This document shows, in pieces, positions 34,328-43,527 of a stretch of 64,000 bases of DNA (the first letter of the stretch is position 1; each line of letters starts with the position of its first letter). The DNA is from Paludisphaera borealis (GTDB lineage: Bacteria > Planctomycetota > Planctomycetia > Isosphaerales > Isosphaeraceae): positions 2,852,001 to 2,916,000 of the forward strand of contig NZ_CP019082.1 in the NCBI RefSeq assembly GCF_001956985.1, given 5' to 3'. The notes beneath the pieces were generated by a model, which was given only the letters and a program-made list of their open reading frames with translations, did no database searches and was not told where the DNA came from. Position numbers and translations under genes: made by a program.

Positions 34328-35346
34328 GTCGTCAGTTCGGCCCAGCGGTCCAGGAGCCTCGCCGCGCGTCCGGAATCGAGCGCGGCGGCGGCCTGCTCGA
34401 CGGCCTGCCGAAGCGGGACGCCCGTCGCGGTCCAGAGGGCGGCGGCCGAGTTGGCCAGCAGGTACTCCCGCGTCGGACCTGGCCGGCCGGCGAAGGCTTG
34501 CCGGAGCATCCCGGCGCTTTCTTCGGGCCCTTCGACCCGAAGCCCTTCCGTGCCCGTCGGCGGCAGTCCAAAATCGGCGATCGTCCAGGTTCGGGCCGAG
34601 ATCCGGCCGTCCTCGACGAGCAGAACATGGGTGTCGCCGGCCAGGGTGACCTCGTCCAGGCCGTCGGAGCCCCTCACGACCGCCGCGCGACGGATCGAGC
34701 CGGTCCGGGCCAGAACCTCGGCCATCCGATCGGCATGGGCGGCGTCGGGGACTCCCACGAGCTGGAACGCGGGCGACGCCGGGTTGCAGAGCGGGCCGAC
34801 CAGGTTGAAGATCGTCCGGAACGGGAGCTGGCGACGCACGGCCGCCACCCCTCGCAGGCCAGGGTGGAATCGGGGAGCGAACAGGAAGGCGATGCCCAGC
34901 TCGGCCAGCCCTTGCCGCAAGACCGCCGGCTCGACCTCGACCGCGACCCCCAGAGCCCCGAGTACGTCGGAGCTGCCCGACCGTCCGGTCGCGGCCCGGT
35001 TGCCGTGCTTGACCACCGGCACGCCGCAGGCCGCGACGACCACCGCCGCCCCGGTCGAGATGTTGACCGACCTCGCGCCGTCGCCTCCGGTCCCGCAGGT
35101 GTCGAGACAATCAGATCGTCCGGATTCAAACGCGACCATTCGTTCGCGGATCGCCGTGACGGCACCGAGCAGCTCGTCGCCAGTCTCGCCCTTGATCCGA
35201 AGGGCCGTGAGAAAGGCGGCGGTCGCGCCCTCGGAGGCTTCGCCGTCGAGCATCGCCGCGACGGCGTCCCGCGCTTCCAAGGTGGACAGCGATTCGCCGG
35301 CGACGAGTCGTTCGACGGCCAAGGCGATCAGGGGCGTCGCAGTCAT
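34309..35346 (-). CDS. trpD: Anthranilate phosphoribosyltransferase TrpD
   Basis: 345 residues, the usual family length, when started at ATG 35346, which overlaps the stop of the upstream protease gene as ATGA. Motifs: CGTGGDG (84-90) for the phosphoribosyl pyrophosphate pyrophosphate, NISTGAA, KHGNRAAT (113-120) and GSSDVLGALG. The enzyme joins anthranilate and PRPP in the second step of tryptophan synthesis. No other trp gene is adjacent, so the pathway is dispersed; instead it is translationally coupled to a DegP-like protease gene. Its 3' end overlaps the GNAT gene tail to tail by 19 nt. Confidence 0.97.
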   Translation of the reverse strand: MTATPLIALAVERLVAGESLSTLEARDAVAAMLDGEASEGATAAFLTALRIKGETGDELLGAVTAIRERMVAFESGRSDCLDTCGTGGDGARSVNISTGAAVVVAACGVPVVKHGNRAATGRSGSSDVLGALGVAVEVEPAVLRQGLAELGIAFLFAPRFHPGLRGVAAVRRQLPFRTIFNLVGPLCNPASPAFQLVGVPDAAHADRMAEVLARTGSIRRAAVVRGSDGLDEVTLAGDTHVLLVEDGRISARTWTIADFGLPPTGTEGLRVEGPEESAGMLRQAFAGRPGPTREYLLANSAAALWTATGVPLRQAVEQAAAALDSGRAARLLDRWAELTTQSASP

Positions 35347-36917
35347 CGAGGAACCCGGATGGTGTGCCGCTCGACCTCGCCCTTCTCCAGGCGGTCGATG
35401 CTGATGATGAGCGGGGTGTGGGAGCCGTCGTCGCCGAGCATCCGGACGGCCTGCTCGGCCGATGCGACGGGTCGCTCGTTGATGACGGCGATCACGTCGT
35501 TGACCCGGCAGAGCTGGACGAACGGGCTCTCGGCGTCGACGCTGACGACGCAAGCCCCGTGCATCGAGTCCGGCAGGCCGAACCGCGCGGCGAGCTGGGT
35601 GCTGAGAGTCACGACTTCCAGGCCCATCGCGAAATTCGACGTCTCGCCGGGTCGATTCGGACGCCGCACCAGGCCCGAGGGATCGGGCGGCGCGTCCTGG
35701 GACGGGTCCAGCTCGGCGGGGAGCGCCCGGTCGCGGTCGCCAACCGTGAGCCGCAGCTTCAGCTCGTGGCGGTCGCGCCAGACGACGACCTCGGCGGGCC
35801 GGCCGACGGGAGACATCGAGACCGCGTTGACCAGGTGGTTGAGATCGTGGATCGAGACGCCGCCGAAGCTGAGGATGACGTCGCCCTCCTGGACGCCGCC
35901 GCGAGAGGCGGGGGAATCCGGATGGACCTTGCCGATGAGGGCTCCGTTGGGACGGTCAAGGCCCAGCTTCACGGCCCTTTCGTAGTCGTAAGTCGAGTCG
36001 AGTTCGACGCCGAGTCCGCCCCGCGTCACATGTCCGTTGGCGATCAGCTCGTTCATGATCCAGCGGGCGAGGTTGATCGGGATGCTGAATCCAACGCCTT
36101 CGTTGCCCCCGCCGTTGCTGGCGATCGAGTTGTTGATGCCGACCACCTCGCCGAGCATGTTGACCAGCGGCCCCCCCGAATTGCCCGGATTGATCGCGGC
36201 GTCGGTCTGAAGGAAGTCCTGGTTGTCGACGTCCCGAAGCTCGTCCATGTGACGGCCCCGCGCGCTGATGATCCCCTGGCTGACGGAGTGGGTCAGCCCG
36301 AAGGGGCTCCCCAGGGCCAGCACCCAGCTTCCGACCTGAGCGTTGTCGCTGTCGCCGAGCCGCGCGGCCGGCAGATCGTCGCGGTCGAGCTTGAGGACCG
36401 CGATGTCCGCCATCGAGTCGCTCCAGATCCGTTCGGGCGTCAGCGCCCGGCCGTCCTGAAGGTAGACGCGGATCTTGCTGCTCTTGCCCCCTTCGACCAC
36501 GTGGTGATTCGTGAGGACGAACAGGCCGGCGAGTTTGTCGCAGCGGACGATGACGCCCGATCCGGTTTCCTCGAATTTGCGGGCCTTCTGGCCCTCCTCA
36601 TGACGCGACGACTTCTGCGTAATGATATGGACGACCGTCGGCGCAACCGCCTTGGACACCTGCTCGAACATCCGATCGACGTGCCGGAACTGGTCGTATT
36701 GCTTCGCCAGCTCCTCGTAGACCTTGACGTCCGACTGCTGGATCTGGCTGACCCGCCGGACCTCAGCCGCCGCAACCGGATTTCGCCCCGACGCCGTCGC
36801 GGCGCCTCCCACCTGGGCCGAGAGCGAACCGCCCCCCCTCCCCAGCCAGAATCCCATGACCAGGCCGATGGAAACCGAGCCTGCCACGAGCATGATCGAG
36901 GCTGGACGCGTCAACAT
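35343..36917 (-). CDS. DegP/HtrA-like trypsin-type serine protease with PDZ domains
   Basis: 524 residues from ATG 36917, preceded by GGGAG. A single N-terminal membrane segment (about 6-24) acts as anchor or signal. The protease domain has the triad: H139 in TNHHVV, D171 in MADIAVLKL and S247 in NPGNSGGP. Two PDZ-like domains follow, the first from about 295 (GGLGVELDSTYDYERAVKLG) and the second covering about the last 120 residues. HtrA proteases degrade or refold damaged envelope proteins. It precedes trpD with an ATGA overlap and is divergent from the sulfatase gene. Confidence 0.95.
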   Translation of the reverse strand: MLTRPASIMLVAGSVSIGLVMGFWLGRGGGSLSAQVGGAATASGRNPVAAAEVRRVSQIQQSDVKVYEELAKQYDQFRHVDRMFEQVSKAVAPTVVHIITQKSSRHEEGQKARKFEETGSGVIVRCDKLAGLFVLTNHHVVEGGKSSKIRVYLQDGRALTPERIWSDSMADIAVLKLDRDDLPAARLGDSDNAQVGSWVLALGSPFGLTHSVSQGIISARGRHMDELRDVDNQDFLQTDAAINPGNSGGPLVNMLGEVVGINNSIASNGGGNEGVGFSIPINLARWIMNELIANGHVTRGGLGVELDSTYDYERAVKLGLDRPNGALIGKVHPDSPASRGGVQEGDVILSFGGVSIHDLNHLVNAVSMSPVGRPAEVVVWRDRHELKLRLTVGDRDRALPAELDPSQDAPPDPSGLVRRPNRPGETSNFAMGLEVVTLSTQLAARFGLPDSMHGACVVSVDAESPFVQLCRVNDVIAVINERPVASAEQAVRMLGDDGSHTPLIISIDRLEKGEVERHTIRVPR

Positions 36918-37329
36918 AAGAAGGCTCCCGGCCGAGAGATCGGTAGGCGGTCCGGCTGTTTCGGTCGTCTCGGAGCGGCGGTATCCTCGAGACCTTTTCC
37001 ACAACACTATACAGCCCAGCCGAAGCACAAGTCAAAGTTCGAACGTCCACCCCCGACCTGACCGGCCCCCCTTCCACGTCGAATCAGGCCGCCAACCCCG
37101 CCCGCGACGTCGATTCCACGCAGCACGCTTGCACTCGGACGGCTCACCGCCTACCATACTATTGGCCGATCCACACTTACTTTGTAGGATTACAATGAAT
37201 TGAATGAAGCCGGGTGGGGGCTTGAACCGAGACAAAGAACCAGCGAGCCTCACGCATGGGGTGGAAGCCCGTTTTGAAGTCGATCGTGACGACCGCCAGG
37301 AATTCGCGGGATCTTCGAGGAACGGTTCG
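36918..37329. other. Divergent intergenic region
   Basis: 412 bp between the protease and sulfatase genes, transcribed away from each other. An AT-richer block at 37155-37205 may hold the sulfatase promoter. No clear hexamers or repeats. Confidence 0.3.
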
Positions 37330-38664
37330 ATGGGACGAGGAACGATGCACGGGGCGCGGACTTTCTGGGTGCTCTCGCTGGCGCTGGCTGGACTTGGCGG
37401 TCCGGTTTGGGGTGCGGAGCGGGCCGCCAACGTGATCTTGATCGTGGCCGACGACCTGGGATGGGGCGACGTCGGCTTCAACGGCCGGACCGAGTGGACC
37501 ACGCCGCGTCTGGACCGGCTGGCCAGGCAAGGGACGGTCTTGAATCGCTGCTACGCGGCCGCTCCGATCTGCGCGCCGAGTCGCGGGGCGTTCCTCACGG
37601 GCAAGTACACGATCCATTCCGGCGTCGCCAAGAACGGCGACGACTTGCCGGCCGACCAGGTGACCATCGCCGAGGCGTTGAAACCAGCGGGTTACGCGAC
37701 CGGCCTGTTCGGCAAGTGGCATCACGGCCGGCCGCCGCAAGGCCAGCGCGATTACGTGCATCCCCTGGATCAAGGCTTCGACGACTTCTTCGGTTACACC
37801 GACGCCACGGCGGCCTTGGAGAAATTCCCCAGGGAACTCTGGCAAGGTCGGTCGAAGGTGCCGGTTTCGGGGTACGCCGACGACCTGTTCACGGACCGGG
37901 CCCTCGAATTCGTCGATCGCAACAAGGCGAAGCCGTTCTTTTTATACGTCGCCTACACCGCGACCCATTTCGCGGTCTCGGCCCCGGCGGAGGAAGCGGA
38001 GCGGTTCGCGGGCAAGCTCCCCGAGCCGGACCCCGAACTCGCGGTGTCGGCCAACTACGCGGGGATGGTCACCCGCCTCGATCACAACGTCGGCCGGATT
38101 CTGGAACAACTGGAACGGCTCAAGCTCACCAACGACACCCTGGTCGTGTTCACCAGCGACAACGGCGCGACGTTCGAGCAGGGCAACCAGGGCGCCAGCG
38201 CGACGCTCGACAGCAACCGGCCGTTTCGCGGCCAGAAGCGAACGCTCTGGGAAGGGGGCGTGCGGGTGCCGGGGATCGTGAGCTGGCCGGGCCACGTCGC
38301 CGCCGGGGTCGTCTCGCAGGATCTCACCCATCTGACCGACCTGCTGCCGACGTTCGCCGCGGTCGCCGGGGCCGCCATCGATCCGGCCTGGCGCGTCGAC
38401 GGCAAGAACCTGCTGCCCGTCTGGCTCGGCCGGGAAGCGGCCCCGGAACGCACGCTGTTCTGGGTGTGGCGGGCCGAAGGCGCCGACCAGATCGCCGCGA
38501 TGCGGGGCGATTTCAAACTCGTCGTCACCCGGAGTGGAAAGCCCGAGCTGTTCAACGTCGCGTCCGATCCGGCCGAGCGCCGCGACCTCTCGGCCGCCCA
38601 TCCCGAACTCGCCGAGAGCCTGAAATCGGACCTCGACGCCTGGCTCTCGACCGCGATCAAGTGA
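37330..38664 (+). CDS. Secreted type I (formylglycine) sulfatase
   Basis: 444 residues from ATG 37330 (GAGGAA about 9 nt upstream); ATG 37345 is an alternative, and both give a signal peptide ending near VWGAE. The sulfatase signature is CAPSRGAFLTGKY (81-93): C81 lies in CxPSR and would be converted to formylglycine by an FGE enzyme. Metal-binding aspartates are in IVADDLGWGD (38-47), and SDNGATFEQGNQ is present further on. It should hydrolyse sulfate esters of polysaccharides outside the cytoplasm; the substrate is not predictable. Planctomycetes carry many such sulfatases. It stands alone here. Confidence 0.95.
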   Translation: MGRGTMHGARTFWVLSLALAGLGGPVWGAERAANVILIVADDLGWGDVGFNGRTEWTTPRLDRLARQGTVLNRCYAAAPICAPSRGAFLTGKYTIHSGVAKNGDDLPADQVTIAEALKPAGYATGLFGKWHHGRPPQGQRDYVHPLDQGFDDFFGYTDATAALEKFPRELWQGRSKVPVSGYADDLFTDRALEFVDRNKAKPFFLYVAYTATHFAVSAPAEEAERFAGKLPEPDPELAVSANYAGMVTRLDHNVGRILEQLERLKLTNDTLVVFTSDNGATFEQGNQGASATLDSNRPFRGQKRTLWEGGVRVPGIVSWPGHVAAGVVSQDLTHLTDLLPTFAAVAGAAIDPAWRVDGKNLLPVWLGREAAPERTLFWVWRAEGADQIAAMRGDFKLVVTRSGKPELFNVASDPAERRDLSAAHPELAESLKSDLDAWLSTAIK

Positions 38665-38802
38665 GCGGCGCAACCTTCTTAACGCATGATCTTGCAAGTG
38701 TTTCTGTTGTGATTCAGATCGCTCTAAAGGGGCACGGATGGTCTTCGAGAAGGGACGGAGTCGTCACGTTCTTGGACCGAGTTGAGTTGAAAGGGTAAGG
38801 CG

Positions 38803-39318
38803 ATGAAGCTGGCGTTGATGATGGTGGTGGCGATCTCGGGTGCGACGTGGGCCGTCGCGGGCGAAACTCAGTCGACCGCGGGCGACCTCGCCAAGTTGCA
38901 AGGGAAGTGGGAAGGTCGCGCCGGGGACGCGAAGGCGATCCGGGTGACGCTCGACGTCACGGGAACGAACGTGAACGTGCTGGTTCATACGCCCCAGGGG
39001 CTCAAGATCCGGGCCAAGGGAAGTCTGAAGCTCGACGAGTCGACCACGCCCCGCAGCCTCGACTGGGTGAAGTTCTCGTGCAGCGACCAGCAAGAGCTTC
39101 CCGAGATCGCGGGCATCTACAAGGTTGAGAACGACGCCTTCACCATCTGCAACGGCGGCTTCAACGGCGCCCGGCCCAGCGACTTCAAGCCCGGCGACGG
39201 CCCGCTCGCCGACGTCCTGGTCTTCCGGCGGCCCGCGACGGCCACGGCTGGCAAGCCGTCGACCGGAGCCGCCCTCGCCAAGGTCGAGCGGAAAGACTCC
39301 AAAAGTTCCGATCACTAG
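38803..39318 (+). CDS. TIGR03067 domain protein, secreted
   Basis: 171 residues. A signal peptide covers about 1-19 (MKLALMMVVAISGATWAVAG). The TIGR03067 fold, a lipocalin-like beta-barrel largely confined to planctomycetes and relatives, is indicated by LAKLQGKWEGRAGD at the start, TTPRSLDWVKFSC in the middle and IAGIYKVENDAFTICNGG. The C-terminus is Lys/Ser-rich and probably disordered. Role unknown; ligand binding is plausible from the fold. mobA follows after 19 nt on the same strand. Confidence 0.88.
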   Translation: MKLALMMVVAISGATWAVAGETQSTAGDLAKLQGKWEGRAGDAKAIRVTLDVTGTNVNVLVHTPQGLKIRAKGSLKLDESTTPRSLDWVKFSCSDQQELPEIAGIYKVENDAFTICNGGFNGARPSDFKPGDGPLADVLVFRRPATATAGKPSTGAALAKVERKDSKSSDH

Positions 39319-39337
39319 ATCCAAAAGAGGTGGGGAC

Positions 39338-39976
39338 GTGGCGACGAACGTCGGCGCGGTCGTTCTCTGCGGGGGCGAGAGCCGACGGATGGGCCGTCCC
39401 AAGGCCGGGCTTCCATTCGGACCCGAGACCCTGCTGGCCCGCGTCGTCCGACTCGTCTCGACCGTCGCCCGGCCCGTCGTGGTCGTCGCCGCGGCCGATC
39501 AGGAAGTGCGCGATCTGCCCGACTCGGTGCGCGTCGTCCGCGATTCGAGGAGCGGACGGGGGCCGCTCCAGGGGCTGGCCGACGGCCTCTCGGCCCTGCC
39601 GCCCGGCGTGGAGTTCGCCTACGTCACGGCCGCCGATGCGCCTTTCCTCGAACCCGCGTGGGTCGAGTTGCTCGTCGATCGGATCGGCGGCCACGACCTG
39701 GCGCTGCCGAATTGCGACGGCCGCCGGCACCCGCTCGCGGCCCTCTACCGCGTGGCGCCGGCGCTCGCCGCGATCCGGGGTCTCCTCGATCAGGACCAGC
39801 TTCGCGTGGGTCGGCTTGCGGAGTCGTTGCGGACGCGAACGATCGACGCGGATGAGCTGCGCGGGGTCGATCCCGAGTTGAGGACATTGCGGAATCTGAA
39901 CACTCCGGACGACTACGTTCGGGCGCTCGAAGATGCCGGTTTTACGGGATGCGACGGGGCTCAAAACGGCTCGTAA
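39338..39976 (+). CDS. mobA: Molybdenum cofactor guanylyltransferase MobA
   Basis: 212 residues from GTG 39338, with AGAGGTGGGG upstream; the frame is open further 5' only because it runs antiphase through the previous gene. The nucleotidyltransferase signature LCGGESRRMGRPKAGLPFG occupies 10-28, and AADAPFLEPAWVELL carries the metal-binding aspartate region. The enzyme adds GMP to molybdopterin to form the bis-MGD cofactor. No other molybdenum cofactor genes are in the window. A 19-nt gap to the preceding gene suggests possible co-transcription. Confidence 0.93.
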   Translation: MATNVGAVVLCGGESRRMGRPKAGLPFGPETLLARVVRLVSTVARPVVVVAAADQEVRDLPDSVRVVRDSRSGRGPLQGLADGLSALPPGVEFAYVTAADAPFLEPAWVELLVDRIGGHDLALPNCDGRRHPLAALYRVAPALAAIRGLLDQDQLRVGRLAESLRTRTIDADELRGVDPELRTLRNLNTPDDYVRALEDAGFTGCDGAQNGS

Positions 39977-40017
39977 CGGGAGTCCAGGCCAATCCCGGAA
40001 AATCGCTGATTTTTTCT

Positions 40018-40045
40018 AGGACAGTCCGCATGCATTGGGTATAAT
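40018..40045 (+). promoter_or_regulatory. Sigma-70-type promoter upstream of the RRM gene
   Basis: AGGACA at 40018-40023, 16 nt, then a perfect TATAAT at 40040-40045. It would give a 5' leader of about 155 nt before the RRM start, long enough for post-transcriptional control. Confidence 0.55.
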
Positions 40046-40209
40046 CAGGGTTGGTTGGGATTGGATGAGTTAGCGACGTCGATCCTTCTCGGAATCTCGC
40101 GCCTACCCTTCTCGCCCTGCCGGCTTCGGGCCGCCATCCGGCCCCTTTCGTCTCGGCCTAGAAAGTAAAATGAGGGCCGTGGTCCCGTCCACGCTCAGGA
40201 GATTGCAAG

Positions 40210-40620
40210 TTGGGCAAGAAATTGTACGTCGGGAACTTGACCTACGGGGTCAGCAATACCGATCTCGAGCAGCTCTTTTCCCAGTTCGGGACGGTGCAGA
40301 GCGCTCAGGTGATTACGGACCGCGAGACCGGCCGTAGCAAAGGCTTCGGATTTGTGGAGATGGACACGGAGGCCGAAGCTCAGGACGCCATCCGGGCTCT
40401 TCATGATCAAGAGCACGGCGGACGGCGGCTCACCGTTAATGAAGCCCGACCTCGTGAGCCGCGTGCGGGCGGCGGCGGTGGCGGCGGCTACGGCGGCGGA
40501 GGCGGCGGCGGCTACGGTGGTGGCGGCGGCGGCTCTCGCGGCGGCAGTGGCGGCGGCTACGGTGGCGGCGGCGGCGGCCGTCGTGGCGACTACGGCGGTG
40601 GCGGCGGCGGCCGTTATTGA
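40210..40620 (+). CDS. RRM RNA-binding protein with glycine-rich tail
   Basis: 136 residues, apparently starting at TTG 40210 with AGGAG about 9 nt upstream; no ATG gives an intact RRM. RNP2 is LYVGNL (5-10) and RNP1 is KGFGFVEM (44-51), with SNTDLEQLFSQFGTV between strands. From residue 86 to the end the chain is almost only Gly with Tyr and Arg (GGGGYGGGG units, RGG boxes). This matches the cyanobacterial and planctomycete RNA-binding proteins involved in cold response and RNA handling. Cytoplasmic. The rare start codon and long leader suggest limited or regulated translation. Confidence 0.93.
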   Translation: MGKKLYVGNLTYGVSNTDLEQLFSQFGTVQSAQVITDRETGRSKGFGFVEMDTEAEAQDAIRALHDQEHGGRRLTVNEARPREPRAGGGGGGGYGGGGGGGYGGGGGGSRGGSGGGYGGGGGGRRGDYGGGGGGRY

Positions 40621-40850
40621 TTGAGTCCGGTTCTCCCCGACTGGATCCCAACCCTGCAAACCCGGGGGCCCGCCTCTCCAGGCGGCTCCCATCCTGACTG
40701 AATTCAGCGAGCCCGTCAGATTCGTCGTCACGACGGTTCTGCACGGGCTTTCGTCGTTGATCGCATTGGCTCGGATCCTCGTCTCCCGAATGCATTCGAT
40801 CGGAGCGGAAGCCGACGCCGATCGGGAGTGCGGAAAACCGGAAACGGAAA

Positions 40851-40881
40851 GAAGGCCCCCGGCGCAACGCCGGGGACCTTC
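40851..40881 (-). terminator. Strong hairpin terminator for the DksA-type gene
   Basis: GAAGGCCCCCGGCG (40851-40864) pairs with CGCCGGGGACCTTC (40868-40881) with a single mismatch and a 3-nt loop. On the minus strand a T-rich stretch (TTTCCGTTTCC) follows. It lies 30 nt past the 3' end of the DksA-type gene and may also stop plus-strand readthrough. Confidence 0.75.
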
Positions 40882-40911
40882 TGGATGCTTCGGTGATCGA
40901 TGGAGGGAGCG

Positions 40912-41397
40912 TCAGCGACCGGATTCGCTGTAATCCATCTCGAAGTCGCTGAGGTTGATCTTGGCGTCGCCCTCGCCCTCGTCGGAGGACTTGGAGAAGA
41001 CCTTCGCCCAGCGCTGGGATTCCGCGTCCATGCTTCGACCTTGGCCCAGCCGTTCGTTCTCACGCTGGCAGTCGATGCAACTGTTGGTGTACGGCAGGGC
41101 GTTGAGCCGAGCTTCCGAGATCTTGCCGCTGCAAAACTCGCAACGACCGTATACGCCCGCCGCGATCCGCTGCAGCGCATGTTCGATCTGGCCTAGCTCG
41201 CGGCTCTCGATCTCAACCAACTGCGAACTGATCTCGTCATTCGCGGAATCGACGGCCGCATCGATGCTGTCGCCCACACCGCTCAGATCGGAGAACTTGC
41301 GGAAACCTTCGATGTCCCCCGTGAGAGCCTTGCGGAGCGCGTCTCGGCGGGCGATCAATCGAGAAGTCAGTCGAAGCAGGGCGTCTTTGCGGGCCAT
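40912..41397 (-). CDS. TraR/DksA-type zinc-finger protein
   Basis: 161 residues from ATG 41397, preceded by AGGAGGTG 5-6 nt upstream. A long helical coiled-coil N-terminus (about 1-78) is followed by a C4 zinc finger: C86 and C89 in CEFC, C107 and C110 in CIDC, in the DksA arrangement RCEFCSGKISEARLNALPYT. DksA-like proteins enter the RNA polymerase secondary channel and alter promoter response; the coiled-coil tip acidic residues could not be assigned with confidence. The C-terminal 45 residues are acidic and extend beyond typical DksA. Ends at a strong terminator hairpin. Confidence 0.9.
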   Translation of the reverse strand: MARKDALLRLTSRLIARRDALRKALTGDIEGFRKFSDLSGVGDSIDAAVDSANDEISSQLVEIESRELGQIEHALQRIAAGVYGRCEFCSGKISEARLNALPYTNSCIDCQRENERLGQGRSMDAESQRWAKVFSKSSDEGEGDAKINLSDFEMDYSESGR

Positions 41398-41940
41398 ATT
41401 ACACCTCCTGGTGTAGTTCTTCACGAATCACTGGCTGCCGAGTTGATTCAGCTTATAACCCAGATCGCCAGCGGTTGCTGCCAATCGAACGTATGAAGCG
41501 GCTGGGATACGATTTCAATAGGATGATAGCTCATGCTCCGTCCGGCGGAGTAAATGGTCGGGCGATTCGAGACCCCCGAGCCTTCGTCAACGGGATTCAG
41601 CCCACATACTACTAGCACATTATGCGCCGTCGGCAAGTCGCGACGACCGTCGTGGCGTGATCCAGAAGTAATACGTCGGCCGTCTTGGAAGGTTTGACGA
41701 ATTTTTTAAGTTTTTGTTCCCAACTCTCGTCGCTCTTCTGGACCATGTCCTAAAGAATTCAGACGCAAGGCCGAGCAGCCTGAGGGACTGTTGAAGGGGT
41801 TCCTCACGTCTTGAAAAGAGGAGGGCGAGTGGGCGGGAATTCGTCGTTATTGTGGGACCCGAGCGCCAAAAATCAACGAAAAAATCCAGCGGACTCGAAA
41901 TTTAGTCGAGAAATCTTCCCTGAAGGCGACGGCCGGGCAC
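41398..41940. other. Long intergenic region, no feature identified
   Basis: 543 bp. An AT-rich part (41440-41545, and 41690-41730 with a TTTTTTAAGTTTTTG string) may hold promoters for the DksA-type gene and a terminator for the minus-strand gene ending at 41941. TATAAG on the minus strand near 41450 is a possible -10. No RNA gene could be recognised. Confidence 0.35.
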
Positions 41941-43527
41941 TCACAAACCCTGACGCGGCAGGAAGTAATCCGATATGACACGGGGCTTTAGGTCGCCTGG
42001 AGAAAGCAGGAAGTTTACGTATCGCTTCTGGCGGGTGTCGACGAAGATCCATTGTTCGATCAGTCGGCCCTTGGTTCCCACGAACGATCGGCTCGTCGGT
42101 TCGGTGGCCAGGCTGTTGCGAACTTCTTCCGGCGTCTTGCCCCGGAGGCCCTGGTTGGGGCTCGCCGCGGGGGCGCTGGCCGCCTCGGCCCCTGGGGCGG
42201 GCGAGAGGGGGGCGTCGCGCACCCAGTCGTCGCCGACCCGACGGTAGTTGCGGAGCTTGAACGCTTCGGCGACCTCGTCCGAGCCGGGAGCGATCTTCCA
42301 GGCTTTTTCCAGGAGTTCGCGCGCGGAGTCGGCGTCTTGCAGCAGTTCCTCGAACCGCGACGCCAGGGCGACCCGTCCCTCGGCGTCGGTCGCGCTCAGC
42401 CGGTCGCGCTGCGACTTCAGCCAGGCGCGGTAGAACTCCAGGGCCGCATCGGGCTTGTTGGCGCGGTCGCGAAGCAGCGCGCCGATCGACTTGACTTCCG
42501 CGTATCGGAGCGACGGCAAGTTCTGCCGGGCCTGCGTCTGGGCATGGTCGACGAGCTTGGCGATCAGCTCCGGGCGTTCGGGGATGAGGGCTTCGGCTCG
42601 ACCGATGATTTCGAGGGTCGCCTGAACGTCGTGCGCGGCCTGAGTTTCCAGCAGGCGGCCGACGACGTCGGCCCACAGCCGGCGGTCGAGCGGCTTGCGC
42701 ATCGCGACGGGGGCGCTCCGGTAGGCGGCGGGATCGTTGTTGTAATCTTCGGCCCAGCGGCCGAGGGGAACGGCTCCGGACGCCTGATCCTTGGCCGCGT
42801 CCGGAAAGAACCGCTCGACGCCCGCCTGGACGGCTTTCAGGTCGTCGACCGAGGTTGCGTTGGCGAGCTTGGCCCGATAGGCCCGATGAGCCAGGGCCGA
42901 GGGGTCGGGCTCCGGAACTTTCCGCCGCCGCGCTTCCTCGGCCAGCTTGAGCCATTCGTCGGGGGCGTCGATGGTGACCCGCTTGGTCTCGGCCTCGATC
43001 CGGAGGGCCTCCGCCTCAACGGTCTGGGCGCGTTTTTTGAGTGCGTCGTCCTTGAAGTCGGTGGCCCGCTTCTCCGCCCATTTCGCCCAGGCTTTCCGGT
43101 TCTCGAAATCCTTGGCCGACAACGTCCCGACCGCCTTGTCGAAGCGTTCCTGGTCGGAGGGCTGCAAGGTCAGGCTGGTCACGTCAAAGGCGAGCCGGTC
43201 GTTGTCCTTCGTCAGTCGTCCCTGGACGATGACCCCGGGGGCTCGCGGGGCCGACTTGGGCCGCAGCTCCGGGGGGAGATGAAACGCGATCGGCGTCCGC
43301 CGGAGATAAAGCTCGTCGTAGCCCGTCCGGGGGTGGTTCTGGAAGAATCGCACGCGATCGTCGATAGAGACGAGCTTGCCGACGAGGTCGTCGCGGCGGA
43401 CGAGGTCGGCCGGTTCCACGGCGACGGCCTCGCCCTGGGCGGCGGCTTGACGCATCATCCCCGACGGCGGCAGGATCGCCGCCGCGACGCACAGGCTGAG
43501 CCAGAGTCTCGACGATCCGCCGCTCAT
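41941..43527 (-). CDS. Large secreted protein of unknown function, coupled to the zinc-ribbon membrane protein
   Basis: 528 residues from ATG 43527, which shares its A with the TGA stop of the upstream gene; AGGAGG lies 8 nt upstream. The signal peptide ends near RQAAAQG (about 27-31). The N-terminal part has LVGKLVSIDDRVRFFQNHPR and YDELYLRRTPIAFHLPPELR, which looks like an OB- or Sm-like beta domain. The middle is alpha-helical and charged, possibly TPR-like (DAALEFYRAWLKSQRDRLSA). A C-terminal domain starts at about 450 (GKTPEEVRNSLATEPTSRSF). No family recognised. Translational coupling implies that it works with the upstream product. Confidence 0.8.
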   Translation of the reverse strand: MSGGSSRLWLSLCVAAAILPPSGMMRQAAAQGEAVAVEPADLVRRDDLVGKLVSIDDRVRFFQNHPRTGYDELYLRRTPIAFHLPPELRPKSAPRAPGVIVQGRLTKDNDRLAFDVTSLTLQPSDQERFDKAVGTLSAKDFENRKAWAKWAEKRATDFKDDALKKRAQTVEAEALRIEAETKRVTIDAPDEWLKLAEEARRRKVPEPDPSALAHRAYRAKLANATSVDDLKAVQAGVERFFPDAAKDQASGAVPLGRWAEDYNNDPAAYRSAPVAMRKPLDRRLWADVVGRLLETQAAHDVQATLEIIGRAEALIPERPELIAKLVDHAQTQARQNLPSLRYAEVKSIGALLRDRANKPDAALEFYRAWLKSQRDRLSATDAEGRVALASRFEELLQDADSARELLEKAWKIAPGSDEVAEAFKLRNYRRVGDDWVRDAPLSPAPGAEAASAPAASPNQGLRGKTPEEVRNSLATEPTSRSFVGTKGRLIEQWIFVDTRQKRYVNFLLSPGDLKPRVISDYFLPRQGL

